Assembly (NCBI GenBank): GCA_003640385.1
Contig: RCAB01000022.1
Location: 62,001-126,000 of the forward strand
DNA from: Setaria digitata
Taxonomy: Eukaryota > Nematoda > Chromadorea > Rhabditida > Setariidae
Reading direction: 5' to 3'
DNA: 64,000 nt
Positions within the stretch are counted from its first letter, which is position 1. Each line of letters starts with the position of its first letter. Below are positions 1-11,683 of this stretch, in pieces. The translations under genes were made by a program, and so were the position numbers. The notes under the pieces are model-generated. The model made no database searches. It saw nothing but the letters and a program-made list of their open reading frames with translations, and was not told the origin of the DNA.

Positions 1-3000
1 TTGATTCATGTTAGAATTCTATGAAAATTATATTCCTTTTAGTTTGCATCTTTACTAAACTTCAAAATATGAAGAATTGTTTTGTAAATAACTTTAACTT
101 TTGTTTTCAAAAAAAAATCCGAACATGAGGTACGCACGCATTTTACTTCTTCCACATGTATTTAGCAAAAATGTAGCTAAAAATATAATGAGAAGTTGCA
201 TAATTAATAATGACTCCGAAGAGCTCGTGTTGTAATAAACATCTTGTAAATATTTTTGTTTAGTTGTGTACAAATTTCAGGTATTAGCAGTACAAAATAC
301 ATCGAATTAAACATCCGAAACTTCCTATCAAACTTTTTTATCAAGAATCAGATCGTTTTTTTTAGGCTTTTGGCACACTAATAACTGGATTTCCTCACAA
401 AATTCTCCTCTGTGTTGAAAAATTCAATCCTTCTCAGTTTCTTAATTCTGAACAAACAAGAAATGTTTCATTGCATTTAACAATTTTATTTACACAAGAT
501 TTGATGAGGAAATAAAACTTCATAGATTGATTTGTAGAAATATTGCTCTCGAAATAAAAAAAGACATAGACACTGAATGATTTTGATTAACGACACAATT
601 GCGTGACTGAAAGTGAAAGCGTCAGCTGTCTATAATTAAATAGGAGGGCCTTAAGCGGAAGAACAGTTGGCTATCACTAGCAAAGTGAGCTTGATTATGA
701 TTATTTTGATTAGCATCTTATCATTTTATCTTTTCTTTTCACCTGAGAAGTTGTCACTTTTCATTTTTTTTTTTTTTTTTTTGCGGCACCAGCGGCAACA
801 GATATCATATTACACATGTTGTGTCATCAAATAATCCTGCTGGGATTCTATTTCGTTTTTAAAATTTCACATTCCTATTTCATTTTTTTTGAAGAAATTC
901 CAGTTCGGTATAATTATTAAAATTAGAAAGGACAATTTTTGTTTTTTATCTTTTTTTTTTTTTACTTAAAACATTTGAAAATTTAAAATGACCACTGGAA
1001 ATACATTTTAATGAGGAAGGAATTTAATGGTTGAAAATACATTACTTTGTTTTTGTTTCGAAACTGTAATTTACTGAGAAGTGAAAAAAGTTTGTTTTTG
1101 TTTGTTTGAAGTATTAAATGCAGTCTTTTTTCACATTCCAGTAAACTCTGATGCATTTTCGCATGGATAACAATTCTTGGCCAATTGTCTTTGTTCTTCA
1201 AATCGAATTTTACGCATTCTTGTTTGCTTGTTAAGTGTCTCCATCTACTATTTTTTTCAGATTGAGCTTTGAGGACAGAATACTGAAAACTCCTCACATA
1301 CGGCCTCTTTCGGAGGAATTCCACGCACTGCTGATTATCACTTTATTTTAAGTGGCTTGTGATTTTTTACCACGACAGTGTTTCATTGGCAGCTCTCCTG
1401 TGCCACATAGGTTAATAATTCGACAGAAAGTTATTAATTATTACGAAATACGCTACTGTGTGATTAAAAGCTGTAAATGATCGGATAAAACGGTAGCAGA
1501 CGCACGTGACAGCATTTGAGTTATATGCAAAAGAAAGAGACATAAATTTCTTGATGAACTTTTTCCAGCTACACTACTTCTTTTCTTCTTCATGTTTTTC
1601 TCTTAACATCTCTTCGGGAATTGCGGCCGAATTAACTTAGGTGGAATTCATTGTGCTCATTCCCAGAGCAATTTTCACTAGTAACTTGATTTTACACAAC
1701 GTCTTTAAGGATAGAATGTTACCAAGTGAAAGAGCTACCAATGGAATTTCAAAGTCTTAGTTTAGTATCTGGGAGCATAGATTATGTCATGAAGCGCCTG
1801 GTCTTAAAATTAGAAGTCTTAAAAATGTCAACTTAAAATTCAATATATCCTTAAATTAATATTCTTTTGAGATGCCTTTAAATATGCGCTTAACATGGGA
1901 TATATTAGTTGAAATTGTTGCATATCTTCTATTTAAATATATGATTTGCAGCAGTGTAGAAGCTCTTTCCTTATTTTCTTATTCTCATCTCCCTTTCAAA
2001 ATTAGTTTAAATTATGAACAGGAAGTATTATTGCGAAAATTATTATCATCTACTAACTAAACATTGATTATTCACATCTCATTTCCTGCAAGATAAAATT
2101 GGAAAATTTCGTTAAATAAAAAAGCATTAAAATTATCATTGTTGATATTAGCTTAAAAATATTACACAAATTTACTTATTCTACAACCTTCTTTCCATTC
2201 AACTGAGATTCCTTCGTTTATTACTCCTCACATAATCATCAAGAGGACTGCCACCTTATTTATATAAGCGCTAATTTCGATGGCGTTGCATTGCCTGGTG
2301 TTCAGGCCAATTTATTAGACTGAAAAGGGTCAGAATAAACCGCATAGCTGGGCCGATGATTTCATGACACATTACCAAATTGAAAAAAATTCGATTATCC
2401 TTTTCTCTCGTTCTTCATACTTTTCCTCATTTTCAATTTGGCCTGGGCCCTTAGCCCTCGACTGCCCTTCTGTATGCGTGTCTTTATGCCAATAACTTCT
2501 CAGTTTACTTCGTATTATCATCAGTACCTGAATCTCCATTCATATCTCTGTGCTAAGTTCCATTCAATTAGGCCTCATATAATTAATTGATTATTCGTTC
2601 TCAATCGATCACTATCAAATCAGTAAGAAACTTTTCCAAATACCATCAATACAATTTATAAATTACTTTTCTCTTCTGTGTTTTTCCTCATTTCTCTTTT
2701 TATTAGTTCAAGCATTTTATTCAAATGTCGTCTTGAATAAATTAAATTATGAATAGAAGTTGGGTTAAATGTTATTTTGTTCTTCACAACTCAGTATTAT
2801 CTCCTATCAGCTACGACTGCTCGTTACACAATACTAGTTCCTTTTTTTATTTTAGCGAAAAAGAATTTATTTTCTATGAGTTTAAGTTTTTTTATGCACA
2901 AATTTTCGCACATCTGTGAAAAGCAAATTTGACGATATCTAACTATAATTATTTGCAGGAATAAAAAGAGTACTATCGGAGTGGTAATAATTTCTTCTGA

Positions 3001-3322
3001 ACTATTTTCTACTCGTGAATAAGTGTGACGAAGAAAAAATGAAGATTAGGTGACTGCTACTTTTTTGAATGCGTTTGTCAAAGAGCTGAAAAAAAGGGAT
3101 CAAATTTCAAGAATATTTTGTTGAACTTCCGGCTGCTTATTATATTCTCTTATACAAACTATACACTCGTGCAATTTGACATTTTGACCAGGTGGTAAGT
3201 TTGATTCTTTGAAAATAGTAAGTTTAATTAAATGTTTGTCTCGTTAATTAGAAGAATTTTAAATTCATTGCTCATTCTCGACATGCTGTTTGCAATCATT
3301 ATTATCACGTTGTTATTTCAGG
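1..3322. other. gene-poor AT-rich flank
   Basis: I see no supportable coding exon here. There are long T runs near 761-782 and 950-962. The few open frames are short, biased to F, L, K and N, and lack splice context. The last stretch may be the 5' end of the small membrane protein gene: a splice donor (gtaagt) lies near 3193 and a 3' splice site ends at 3321. Confidence 0.5.
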
Positions 3323-3565
3323 ATGAGTCCAAGGTCATCGTTAACACCAATAGGCATTGATATAGAATCTGTTATCATCGCCGTAGTTTTGTTTATGACT
3401 TGTGGTTTACTGATGTTCGTGTGCTGTTTCGTTGTTACACAAATTGACCTCTGTTACAAGCATGCTCGATTGAAGAACAAACGGCGTTCCAAGCAAGAAG
3501 ACGACGAATTCCAATTTGCTTCAATGCAAACCGACCCTGTGAATTTCGATGACCACTCTATGTAG
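3323..3565 (+). CDS. small single-pass membrane protein, 80 aa
   Basis: The ATG at 3323 lies one base after a pyrimidine-rich 3' splice site ending at 3321, so the exon starts just before the start codon. The open frame runs 80 codons to TAG at 3563-3565. Residues about 15-38 form one hydrophobic segment (SVIIAVVLFMTCGLLMFVCC is its core). It is followed by a basic stretch rich in K and R, then an acidic tail ending DDHSM. By the positive-inside rule the C terminus would be cytosolic. I do not recognise a family. A splice donor near 3193 could belong to an upstream noncoding exon of the same transcript. It could instead be the last exon of a longer gene, but the splice site next to the ATG favours a complete small protein. 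Confidence 0.5.
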   Translation: MSPRSSLTPIGIDIESVIIAVVLFMTCGLLMFVCCFVVTQIDLCYKHARLKNKRRSKQEDDEFQFASMQTDPVNFDDHSM

Positions 3566-5505
3566 CCAACTGGCAATTACAACTACTTCAACCCTCAACT
3601 GCAAAATTTCTCAATGTTTCCTGAACAACGAGAAATCTCGTTAGCATCACCCAGATTCAGTTTCGTCCAGATAACTTCTGACCTTTGTCCTATTTAAATT
3701 TCTGCAAACAGTAATGCAATTTCATTCTTTGTAATCTTTAGAAGCAGGTGAATAATCGTTTACAGAGATGACAACGTATGTTCTGCTCATCAGGTAAAAA
3801 AATAAGTAATCTGACTTTACCCTTAAACAAGCAGTGGAACAAAATGTTTACTGCATTTCTTCGACAAATTATTTGTAATTGTCTTACAAATAATTTGTAG
3901 AGTTTTGAAGATCAGCTGTTTTTTTACAGCAGAGTTTTAAAAATGTCAAGAAATTTAACACATACCTTTCTTCATATGAAATCACTACCATACATATATT
4001 TTCCCCATTTACTTGACTGTGTAATAAATAGTCAAATTGACTTAGGGAAAATTGTAGTGCAACTTGCTGAGGAATATTTTTTCGAAGGAAAGCTTTTACA
4101 ACAAAGCTTTGTCACTTTAAAAATGACATACTCTATGCTGCCTGATCAACATTTGCTAATTTTTTTCACGGAGCCAAACAAAAGTTAGATTTTGAAGAAG
4201 GATCGCATTTAAATTGCCTATAGCTTCGAAATTTACAGAACGTTTTTGTGCAGAATTTTTGCTTGTCAGTAGCATATTTCAAAATCGTAATAAAATATGT
4301 CGGAGAAAAACATCAGCAATAAAAGAATCATTGTGAAAAGAGAAAAAACATTTTGTGGGTTTCTTATTATCATTTTGATTCATCTTACAAGTAAATTATT
4401 TCATTTTGAAACTGGGGTATTTGATTGTCGCAAAGGAATTAACTTTTCCTCGTAATTCATATAAAGCCATTTAATTCTTGAAATTAGAAATCATATTTAA
4501 CTTAAACGATGCCAGAAAACTTCGATACATGGGGAGAAATTTAAATGATGTTCTGATTGATAGTTTAAATTTCATGCTGAAATTAGAAATCATGCGGCAA
4601 AGAAAAGCATGCAAACTGCGAATCGATGAATAGATGTAAGATAGCCGATTTCTTCATTTTATTCCGAAAAATTCACTGATACCGACTCTCAATCCCATGC
4701 TATCAATTGCTTTATTTGGTTCACAACCAACTATCTTTGTTCTTTTTCATTCATAATTTTAAAAAAGAAGAAAGCGAATTTTTCATTTTTTTTTATCTAA
4801 ATTGACAGAGAGACTTGTTTGATTCTGTTTCAGAAACAGCTGCTTTTTCAGATTAATAAACTATTTGAAATTATGATTAAATTTTTATTGATATAGAAGA
4901 TATACTGAAATATGCCATGTTAAAGCGGATTAGGATCCGAGAACTAAAGAAAAAGATGGAAATTATTGCTTCTAATTCTGAAGGTTTTCATTTAAAAAGA
5001 CAAAACATTTTCATACTTCAACCAAAAAAATGATATATTCAGTGAATTCAATACATCCATAATACCATCGGCTTAACTCATTTGACGAAAGCCTAAAAGG
5101 GAGAGCGTTTCATTTTGTCTATGCAAGTGGTCGGATGAAGTAAGCTGGAAAGGCTGAAATCCAAGGTAGATATTAGACCATTTTAATGCTTTCCCAAATA
5201 TCTCATCAGTTACATTCTCGATGATGCTGCTTTTAGAAATTCAGCGTGACACCATCGAAGTTTTTACTGAATTTTATTAATCGAGTTTGATCAACTTCGA
5301 ATTTCACAAAAACAACAGTGTTATTGTTCGATGTTTCTAGACTGTGAACGCATTATCTGATGGTTTTATAGCAGCGACAAACCCCAATTTACCCAGAAAT
5401 TCGATTTTTTTTGTTATTTTCCAACGCAATCTCTTCTCTCTTCGTGTTATTTCTAGAATTAATAATTATTACTCAACGTAGAAAAGAAGTGTAATAGAAA
5501 AGCAG
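3566..5505. other. no gene seen; contains one long hairpin
   Basis: Beyond the inverted repeat at 3864-3898 I see no structured feature. An 81-codon open frame at 3943-4188 is AT-rich with no splice or family support. AATAAA-like hexamers near 4290 could end the membrane protein transcript. Confidence 0.45.
3864..3898. repeat. perfect 15-bp inverted repeat, 5-nt loop
   Basis: ACAAATTATTTGTAA at 3864-3878 is followed by the loop TTGTC and the exact reverse complement at 3884-3898. It lies about 300 bp downstream of the small membrane protein stop codon. It could form a hairpin in a 3' UTR or be the remnant of a small inverted-repeat element. Confidence 0.7.
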
Positions 5506-6385
5506 TCATTTGATGCTAAGGAATTTCAAAACCTCGAAAAATAATATTATAATTACAAAAGGAATACATATTTTTATTTTCATACTATCACCTAAATCGT
5601 TGAAATTGGCACTGAAGTTTGTTTGCTTGTTTTTCTGAAAAAAGTCGACTTTGGCATCGGTCGAGAAAGGCAAAAGCGGTTCATCGAAACAAGACAGTGC
5701 TTGAGCATCTGATGGAATGCATAGATTTAAGAGTAATGGCTCTTCGGGGCTTGATTCTTCCTCAATTTCCACCAGTTCATTCTTATCACTTGATACTTCT
5801 GATGTGTCCATCTCCTTTGTAACTTTCGGCTCTGTTCTTTTTGAATAACTGCCATCAGAAACTATCTTTTTTGACGTATTCAATATTTCAGCTTCTTGCG
5901 GACATTGCCTTCTTCTCTCGCCCGATAGTTCTGATGCAGTCGTTTGCTGTTGCTTAATTAGTCTTGCACGGGGCACCAAATCTATGCAGTTGGCTGACGG
6001 AGTTAATGTCTTCAAGTTACTGTTTGACGTATACATTTGCTGTGTGCTATCATCCAGTAAGAATTCGTCAAAAATCTTAGCAGACGAGCAAGCTGGCAGT
6101 AATAAACTTTCAGTTTCAGATGACCAAGTTGGAGGTTGCGAATGCATGGCTGTTTCCGTACTAGTTGACCGAGCTTTAACTTCACTATAAGCACGTGACC
6201 TCCCAACTGGAGCCGTTTCGTCTTCAGCATTGGAAATCGACTCATGCGCCAAGTATCGATACATGACTTGGTCAACGCGTTGTCTCAAAACTTCACCAAC
6301 TTCTTTAGGCAAACGAAGCAGTTCGTCTTGTACAACCTGACGAATATCTAATTTACGGGAAACTTTTCGATTTCGTTGAGGAAAT
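5506..6385 (-). CDS. partial protein; orphan exon with BOD1/SHG1-like segment
   Basis: On the minus strand a 3' splice site (cttcag) ends at 6386 and an open frame of nearly 300 codons follows. It begins with a basic stretch, then a helical segment containing IRQVVQDELLRL and VLRQRVDQVMYRYLA. The rest is low complexity, rich in S, T, E and P. The helical part loosely resembles the C-terminal half of the BOD1/SHG1 domain (chromosome biorientation and COMPASS subunits), but this is similarity by eye only. A plausible donor (gtgata) at about 5591 would end the exon at 5592. If it is not used, the frame reads to TAA at 5506 and ends in a hydrophobic tail that is probably translated intron. The composition and length favour a real exon. 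The upstream exon with the start codon was not found. Confidence 0.45.
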
Positions 6386-7982
6386 CTGAAGATTTTTAGA
6401 CTAAAACGTTAAACTTTAACCGTAATTAATTCATCAGATGCTTGAAAGACGACCGCGTCTAAAATGGAATCTGCATATAGATACCGCCATTCTTCATACA
6501 CTATCCATTCTAGTGCTAATTTCAGACTCTGAAATCCCATCTATCAGAAATTTTACTCCTAATTTGATACTGAGCAAAAATTCATTAAATAACTGGTATG
6601 GAAGTAGGCTACAGAAATGACAACGAAATAGTGTGAAAGGAATTAATTATATTCCCGAAGGATTTGACGGGTACAGTTCGTATGCTAAGTAGCTAGAGCT
6701 GCGTGATTGGAACCAGAGCTTAACTGGGAAGAGTGAGAGGGATAATTTGGCTGATAACAAGTATGACTAACTATATCTCGGTTGCACAACCTTCCAGGGA
6801 AGTCTCGCTGTTTAGGAATTCACAGATGATCCTGAAGTGCTACGAATCAAAATTTAACCTTTTTCCAACCAGCAGAAAGAGCGAAAACCTGCAGGATACG
6901 ATACATCGCATTCGGAGTTGCGAACTGTAACAAGGCACTTAGATGTTTTTAGTACTTGGAGTGCTCTGCATGTTTTCATCTGTAGGTTCCTCAGGACCTC
7001 TCTCTATCTCTGTCTACCGGACGTACCGTTTTGCACGAACCGAATGCACTACGGCTTTTCAGGAATGCGGCCGCGCAGTAAATAATTGATTTTATACACG
7101 GAGCAGCAACTTGATTGTTTGGTTCGCACGCTATATTTGCACAAATGATTGCGTAGTAGTCGTTTCGATGTGAGAATTTCTCCAGCAGTTGAGATAAAAC
7201 CTGAAAGGGAACTGGCGAGGAGCAGTAATGAGTAATTTATTTTCCAAGGTGCCTGTCAGTGTTCTGAACCCAAAAAAGCCTACAGATAATAATTTATCAT
7301 CTGCAATCAGTTAAGCAACCTCAAAGTGCTCCAGATTAGTAGTCTATCACAGCTATGAGCTAAAGAGCTAAACTGCCAACTGCAGAAGATAGGTCAAATC
7401 AGTTTGTATATAACTGACAATTAAGTCTTCAGTGATTCAAGTGATGGTACCTTAACAGACCAGCATGAGAGTTTACTTAGTGATTTCAAAATGATATCCC
7501 TAGGAAAACTTATCATTTTCAATCCAAAGAAGAAGTAGGAAATCTGAATTTCCATAAACTGAACAAGAAAAAAAAAACAAATTAATTCAAATTTAATTAA
7601 GGATTCACGACTCGTTTCAACTGCTCCCTAGAGTTTTCCAAAAATTAGTTTCAAATGTTTCACTGATTTTGAAACCTCCAAAGCAATGTCGAATTCAAGT
7701 TGGCTTGCAACTAAGAAATATTTTTCGACATGTGAAAATGGAATTTGAAGCATGCCGATGTAATGGAATTGTACCAAATCTCTAGCAACACGAGCATCAT
7801 CCTTAACTTTTACATTGTATCGATTTAATCGATAATTATCATAGAATCTGAAAGAGAATTCCCTGGAAGCAATCCATTCTCGACTTCCGAACTTCTACAT
7901 GGTTACAGTAACGCATTCATACAGTTGCTTCTTTTGTTAAAATTGTTAGCACGAGTTAATTAATGAAATGAAAGTGGAGTAG

Positions 7983-8024
7983 GAAACATCACAAAGAATA
8001 TCTACCTATTCTTTATGATGTTTC
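7983..8024. repeat. 18-bp inverted repeat, 6-nt loop
   Basis: Arms at 7983-8000 and 8007-8024 around the loop TCTACC pair at 17 of 18 positions. The exception is a C-A mismatch on the plus strand, which becomes a G-U wobble if the minus strand is transcribed. No flanking target-site duplication is obvious. Confidence 0.6.
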
Positions 8025-8801
8025 ACGAAAATGAAAAATACGAAGCTGAAAATTTACTCTTAAACATGAAACTTGACATGTCGATACGAAATCCATGTCG
8101 ATAAGCAAGAGAAAGATGGGAAAAGTAAAACCTAAAACCTTGTAGAATAGTATGCCAAAACTTGTGAATGTACAACTAGTGAAATGCCATCATTAAATCG
8201 AAGCAATAAATTTCGGTTCACAGAAGCACTTAGTTCTGCCGTACACTGTCTTACTTGCGGTGATATTATTATTGACTATAAATTGATTCATACAAAACTT
8301 CCAAACTTATTCCTTACGCTAAATTTCCAGTTTAATTAAGCCACCAATCACAATGAGATGTTCGGTGTCGTAAATTCTAATAATGGTTGAATGCATCACC
8401 CCACAATATGCGCGATAGTGAATTTTATTTAATAATTAATCGGTCTTTAAATGTTTTCCACGCAATCACTTGTCGAATTTTCCCCGTTCCTAATCCTTCC
8501 TCGAAGTTTAGAATACTTTACATAGCGAAAATGACAAGTGAGCATTGACAGATCTATGTCTAATCAACTCAATTAAACGGCTTAATTAACCAATCATGTA
8601 AGGCGGCAAATTTCAGCACCATATACCTCATTCGTACTGGTATTTGCCAGGACAATTTTGCAAGAGATCATTGCAACAAACGCCGTTCACCAACTACTAT
8701 TTTTCTAAAAATGTCACTTCCTAGAGTTTTTGAAGTGTTTAAATCTTCCGTAAGAAAGTTGCCCTGGTAACTTTCTGGTAAGAAAGTGGTGAAGAACAGA
8801 A

Positions 8802-9020
8802 GATGGTTCCAGATTTCCGCCTTTTGTTAATGATCCAGATTGTATAAGTCTGGGTATTAATAAAAACAGCATAAAGTTTGCTAAATATTTTCCAGTATGG
8901 TCCGATGAATNGATGGTTCCAGATTTCCGCCTTTTGCTAATGATCCAGATTGTATAAGTCTGAGTGTTAATAAAAACAGCATAAAGTTTGCTAAATATTT
9001 TCCAGTATGGTCCGATGAAT
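8802..9020. other. assembly join: 109-bp direct copies flanking one N
   Basis: 8802-8910 and 8912-9020 are almost the same 109-bp sequence, separated by a single N at 8911. They differ at three positions (for example TTTTGTTAAT against TTTTGCTAAT). This is the signature of two contig ends that overlap but were not merged. The differences are allelic variants or read errors. The open frame at 8714-9058 crosses the N and is not a gene. Confidence 0.85.
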
Positions 9021-9298
9021 TTATTATATTCAGAACAAACAGTATACAAAAACTTCACAAATACAAATTGTCATAAATATGCACTTTAATTTTGTACAAC
9101 TTTTGAATTGTTATTGGAATAGATGACATATCAACGAAGTCAAGATATAACTTAACATATGATCTTAATTTTTATATGTATAGAAGAAAACTGAATCAAA
9201 AGTGAAACTTCAAAAGTTATCCCTTTTACTATTTTACGTTATTACCTCACAGCAACTTTATAGGCAGTATGCTTATAACAAAAATTTGTTGCTTCGAT

Positions 9299-9324
9299 TA
9301 CCTGGTGTCATTGAACACCAGGTA
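9299..9324. repeat. 10-bp perfect inverted repeat
   Basis: TACCTGGTGT, a 6-nt loop (CATTGA), then ACACCAGGTA. It lies about 300 bp beyond the PPP1R11 stop codon, reading in the minus direction. It could be a short hairpin; no function is evident. Confidence 0.5.
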
Positions 9325-9625
9325 GTTAGTCCTTAACAGAATCGATATAGCATATTTACGACTCCACAATCTTAACATTTTTAATTTTTACTTTTAAAAC
9401 ATTTCCATGTAATTATGTAACGAGTCCCTGTGGTAAGCGACCGGAGCAATATCAAGTCGAGAAAAAAAGAAAAGCTTTTTTTCCTTAACTGAGAACCTAT
9501 TTTTGAGTATTTCTCCTTTCACTATGAAGAAAACTTTCTTTACCTATTCATTTTTTCCCTTTTTTTTTTTGATTATTTCTGTGCAGGAGAAAAATAAGGA
9601 GCGAAAACTGTAAAATAAAACGTAT

Positions 9626-10483
9626 TTAAGCAGAACACGCAGGACCCGATTCTCCGTCACTACCACCGCCTGACGGACGAAAACGTTTTTCGACATGTCC
9701 TCGGCAGTGGTCTGTTTCATAATCCTGAAATGTGAAGCATATGTTCGCTTGTATGTATAAGCAGCATGTGGATTGTCTTTATGATACTAATTTTCAGTGC
9801 TAATTCCCGCATAGAAAAACATTACTTTGCAATGGAGATTATAATTAATGCACAGAATTGAGAATGACGGGGAACTTCGAAGTATCGTTTTTCAACAAAT
9901 AGTATTTGCACGATTTCTTAGGTAAAGCATAACGAAAAAATCTAGTATTATTTAACATTAAACAATAATAAGTTAGAAATTGAACCAAATGGTACTGCAG
10001 CCTTATTTCTTAAGATCTCCAAAAAAGTTGAGAGAAAGCATACTGAATCAGTATCGCTATCGGAACTATCGTTCCATTTCTTCGGTTTCTTATAAATACA
10101 ACAGCATTTCGACTTATACCTGCCCAAAAATTCGTTGTCTATCGTATCTGCAGACCAACGTACTCTAGAAAAGAAGAATAACTTTCATCACTGCGGAAAA
10201 ATATTTTGATGCTTACATAAGTTAAAAAAGCAAAGCTATTGTACTAAAAAAAAAACCTTTACAAAAATTCAATTCCACAGAATCAATTTGAATACCCATA
10301 TACATCGTGAGATAAATAGTAAGTAAGTGATGTAAGTCAAACGCACATCTCCTTTCATCCATAATTTAATCAAATCTTTATTTCTAAGCTGCTGCTACTG
10401 AAAAAAAAAAGACAAACACAAAAGTAGTTTTACCGTGGTTCATGCGATATTTCTGGAGAAAGGGTAAGTTGTTGTACGGCATT
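9626..10483 (-). CDS. PPP1R11: protein phosphatase 1 regulatory subunit 11 (inhibitor-3), 5' end missing
   Basis: Three minus-strand exons join in phase: 10434-10483, 10044-10164 and 9626-9724 (TAA at 9626-9628), giving 89 residues. The middle exon reads [20 protein letters not shown] followed by CCIYKK, which matches the hallmark of PP1 inhibitor-3. In that family an RVxW-type motif docks on the PP1 catalytic subunit and a CCC patch follows. The last exon continues with an acidic run and [10 protein letters not shown]. The family binds and inhibits PP1 and has been described as a RING-like ubiquitin ligase. The first coding exon is uncertain: 10849-10902 is a weak candidate because its ATG follows an acceptor-like tttacag and its phase fits. 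It lies back to back with ribosomal protein L17, about 1.2 kb apart. Confidence 0.85.
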
Positions 10484-11683
10484 CTGAAAAGACATCATAT
10501 ATAAATATATTCGATAAAGGTTTGTGACTTTACAATAAAAATAAATTTAAAAAGACACCAAAACAAACAAACAAACGAAAAAAAAGAAAACAAAATAAAA
10601 TCGAGCAGGCTAACCCGCCTCGTATAACACTGAATGTTCCACATAGTTGTGTTTCAAGTACACTAAAAACTTCCAGTCTTGATGATGATACAAGTCATTA
10701 AATGCTACTTAATTGTTAAGGAAGAAACTTTGACGAAGGGAAAGAAAAAGAATGATAAAGGGATTAAGCTACTGAAGTAATGATAATATATATCCTTAGG
10801 ACAGCTTAACGTTTCAATCGCTTCTTCCTGACAGCAGCCAAATTGAACAGCTGCCTGTTCCTTTCTTATTCTTATTATCACGGTCTTCTCAAGGATTAAC
10901 ATCTGTAAATGATCGAAACCAAAGGGAATGGATGGAAGGACACAAACGTATTACTGACATTAATAGGAACAAGGAACTTTTATATTCTGAACAAATCTGC
11001 AAATGATAAAACCAACTGCTGGATCAATGGGTTCTTCAACCATGGTAACTGTGGAGGCATTATCAATTTGTTGATTCATACGGCTCATTTCAATCCTATA
11101 AATTGTTTTCTTCTATGAGTGTTAACAGGCAGGAAAGGAAAAGGAAACGTTTCTACAAATGCCCAGCCTAATCTAATTCAACTCGACTGAATTTCAGAAA
11201 AAGTTGTTTCATCATGATTGTAAGCTCAAGTCAACCAGACCTTGTAAGAAAGCTGATATACCATGACTAACCTGTTACAACTGACAAGCTAATACTACGA
11301 CAAACCCACATACCACCTGGTAGTTATCGACAATAATCAATATCGGTGTGATTTTAATCACTCGAAAGACGAAGTGTTGCATTTTGAGCCAGAGGTTGGC
11401 CAGTGGGACATTAAATGTAGCCTTAGCGGTGGCGGTAATGGGTATGGAGTGTAGGCACAAGCTGGATGTCGGTATTTTGCGCCTTGTCGTGTTTAGTTTT
11501 TCGCGAGGTTTTTTTGTACATATAATCCTTGATTTCTTAGCCAGAAATAGCTGTTAATGGTCCAGATGGAATGTCTCAGATGATTGTTGATTGCTTTAAT
11601 TTTTAGTGATGCTCGCTGAAGGAAATGCTATGTAGTAAAATAATAACTTCATTTTTGCATCCTAGTTGTGAATTCAGATAGAA
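10484..11683. other. spacer between PPP1R11 and L17
   Basis: This divergent interval should hold both promoters and the missing first exon of PPP1R11. A low-complexity AAACAAACAAACAAACG tract lies near 10561-10577. The 3' splice site ending at 11677, six bases before the L17 ATG, is a likely spliced-leader acceptor. The open frames at 10909-11118 and 11348-11557 have no support. Confidence 0.45.

Larger units (their letters stand above)
6386..9625. other. intergenic or long intron; no exon recognised
   Basis: No coding exon is supportable on either strand. The part from about 6650 to 7100 is less AT-rich than its surroundings but has no long frame with splice context. The upstream exon of the 5.5-6.4 kb gene may lie here. 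The interval holds an inverted repeat (7983-8024), an assembly join (8802-9020) and a second inverted repeat (9299-9324). Confidence 0.4.

Noticed and set aside
983..1324. 113-codon open frame, minus strand
   Set aside because: AT-driven composition rich in K, F, L and N, no splice context and no family resemblance.
3943..4188. 81-codon open frame, plus strand
   Set aside because: No recognisable domain, no upstream leader acceptor close to the ATG, and typical of AT-rich noncoding DNA.
8714..9058. 114-codon open frame with an internal repeat
   Set aside because: It crosses the N at 8911; the repeat is the duplicated contig overlap.
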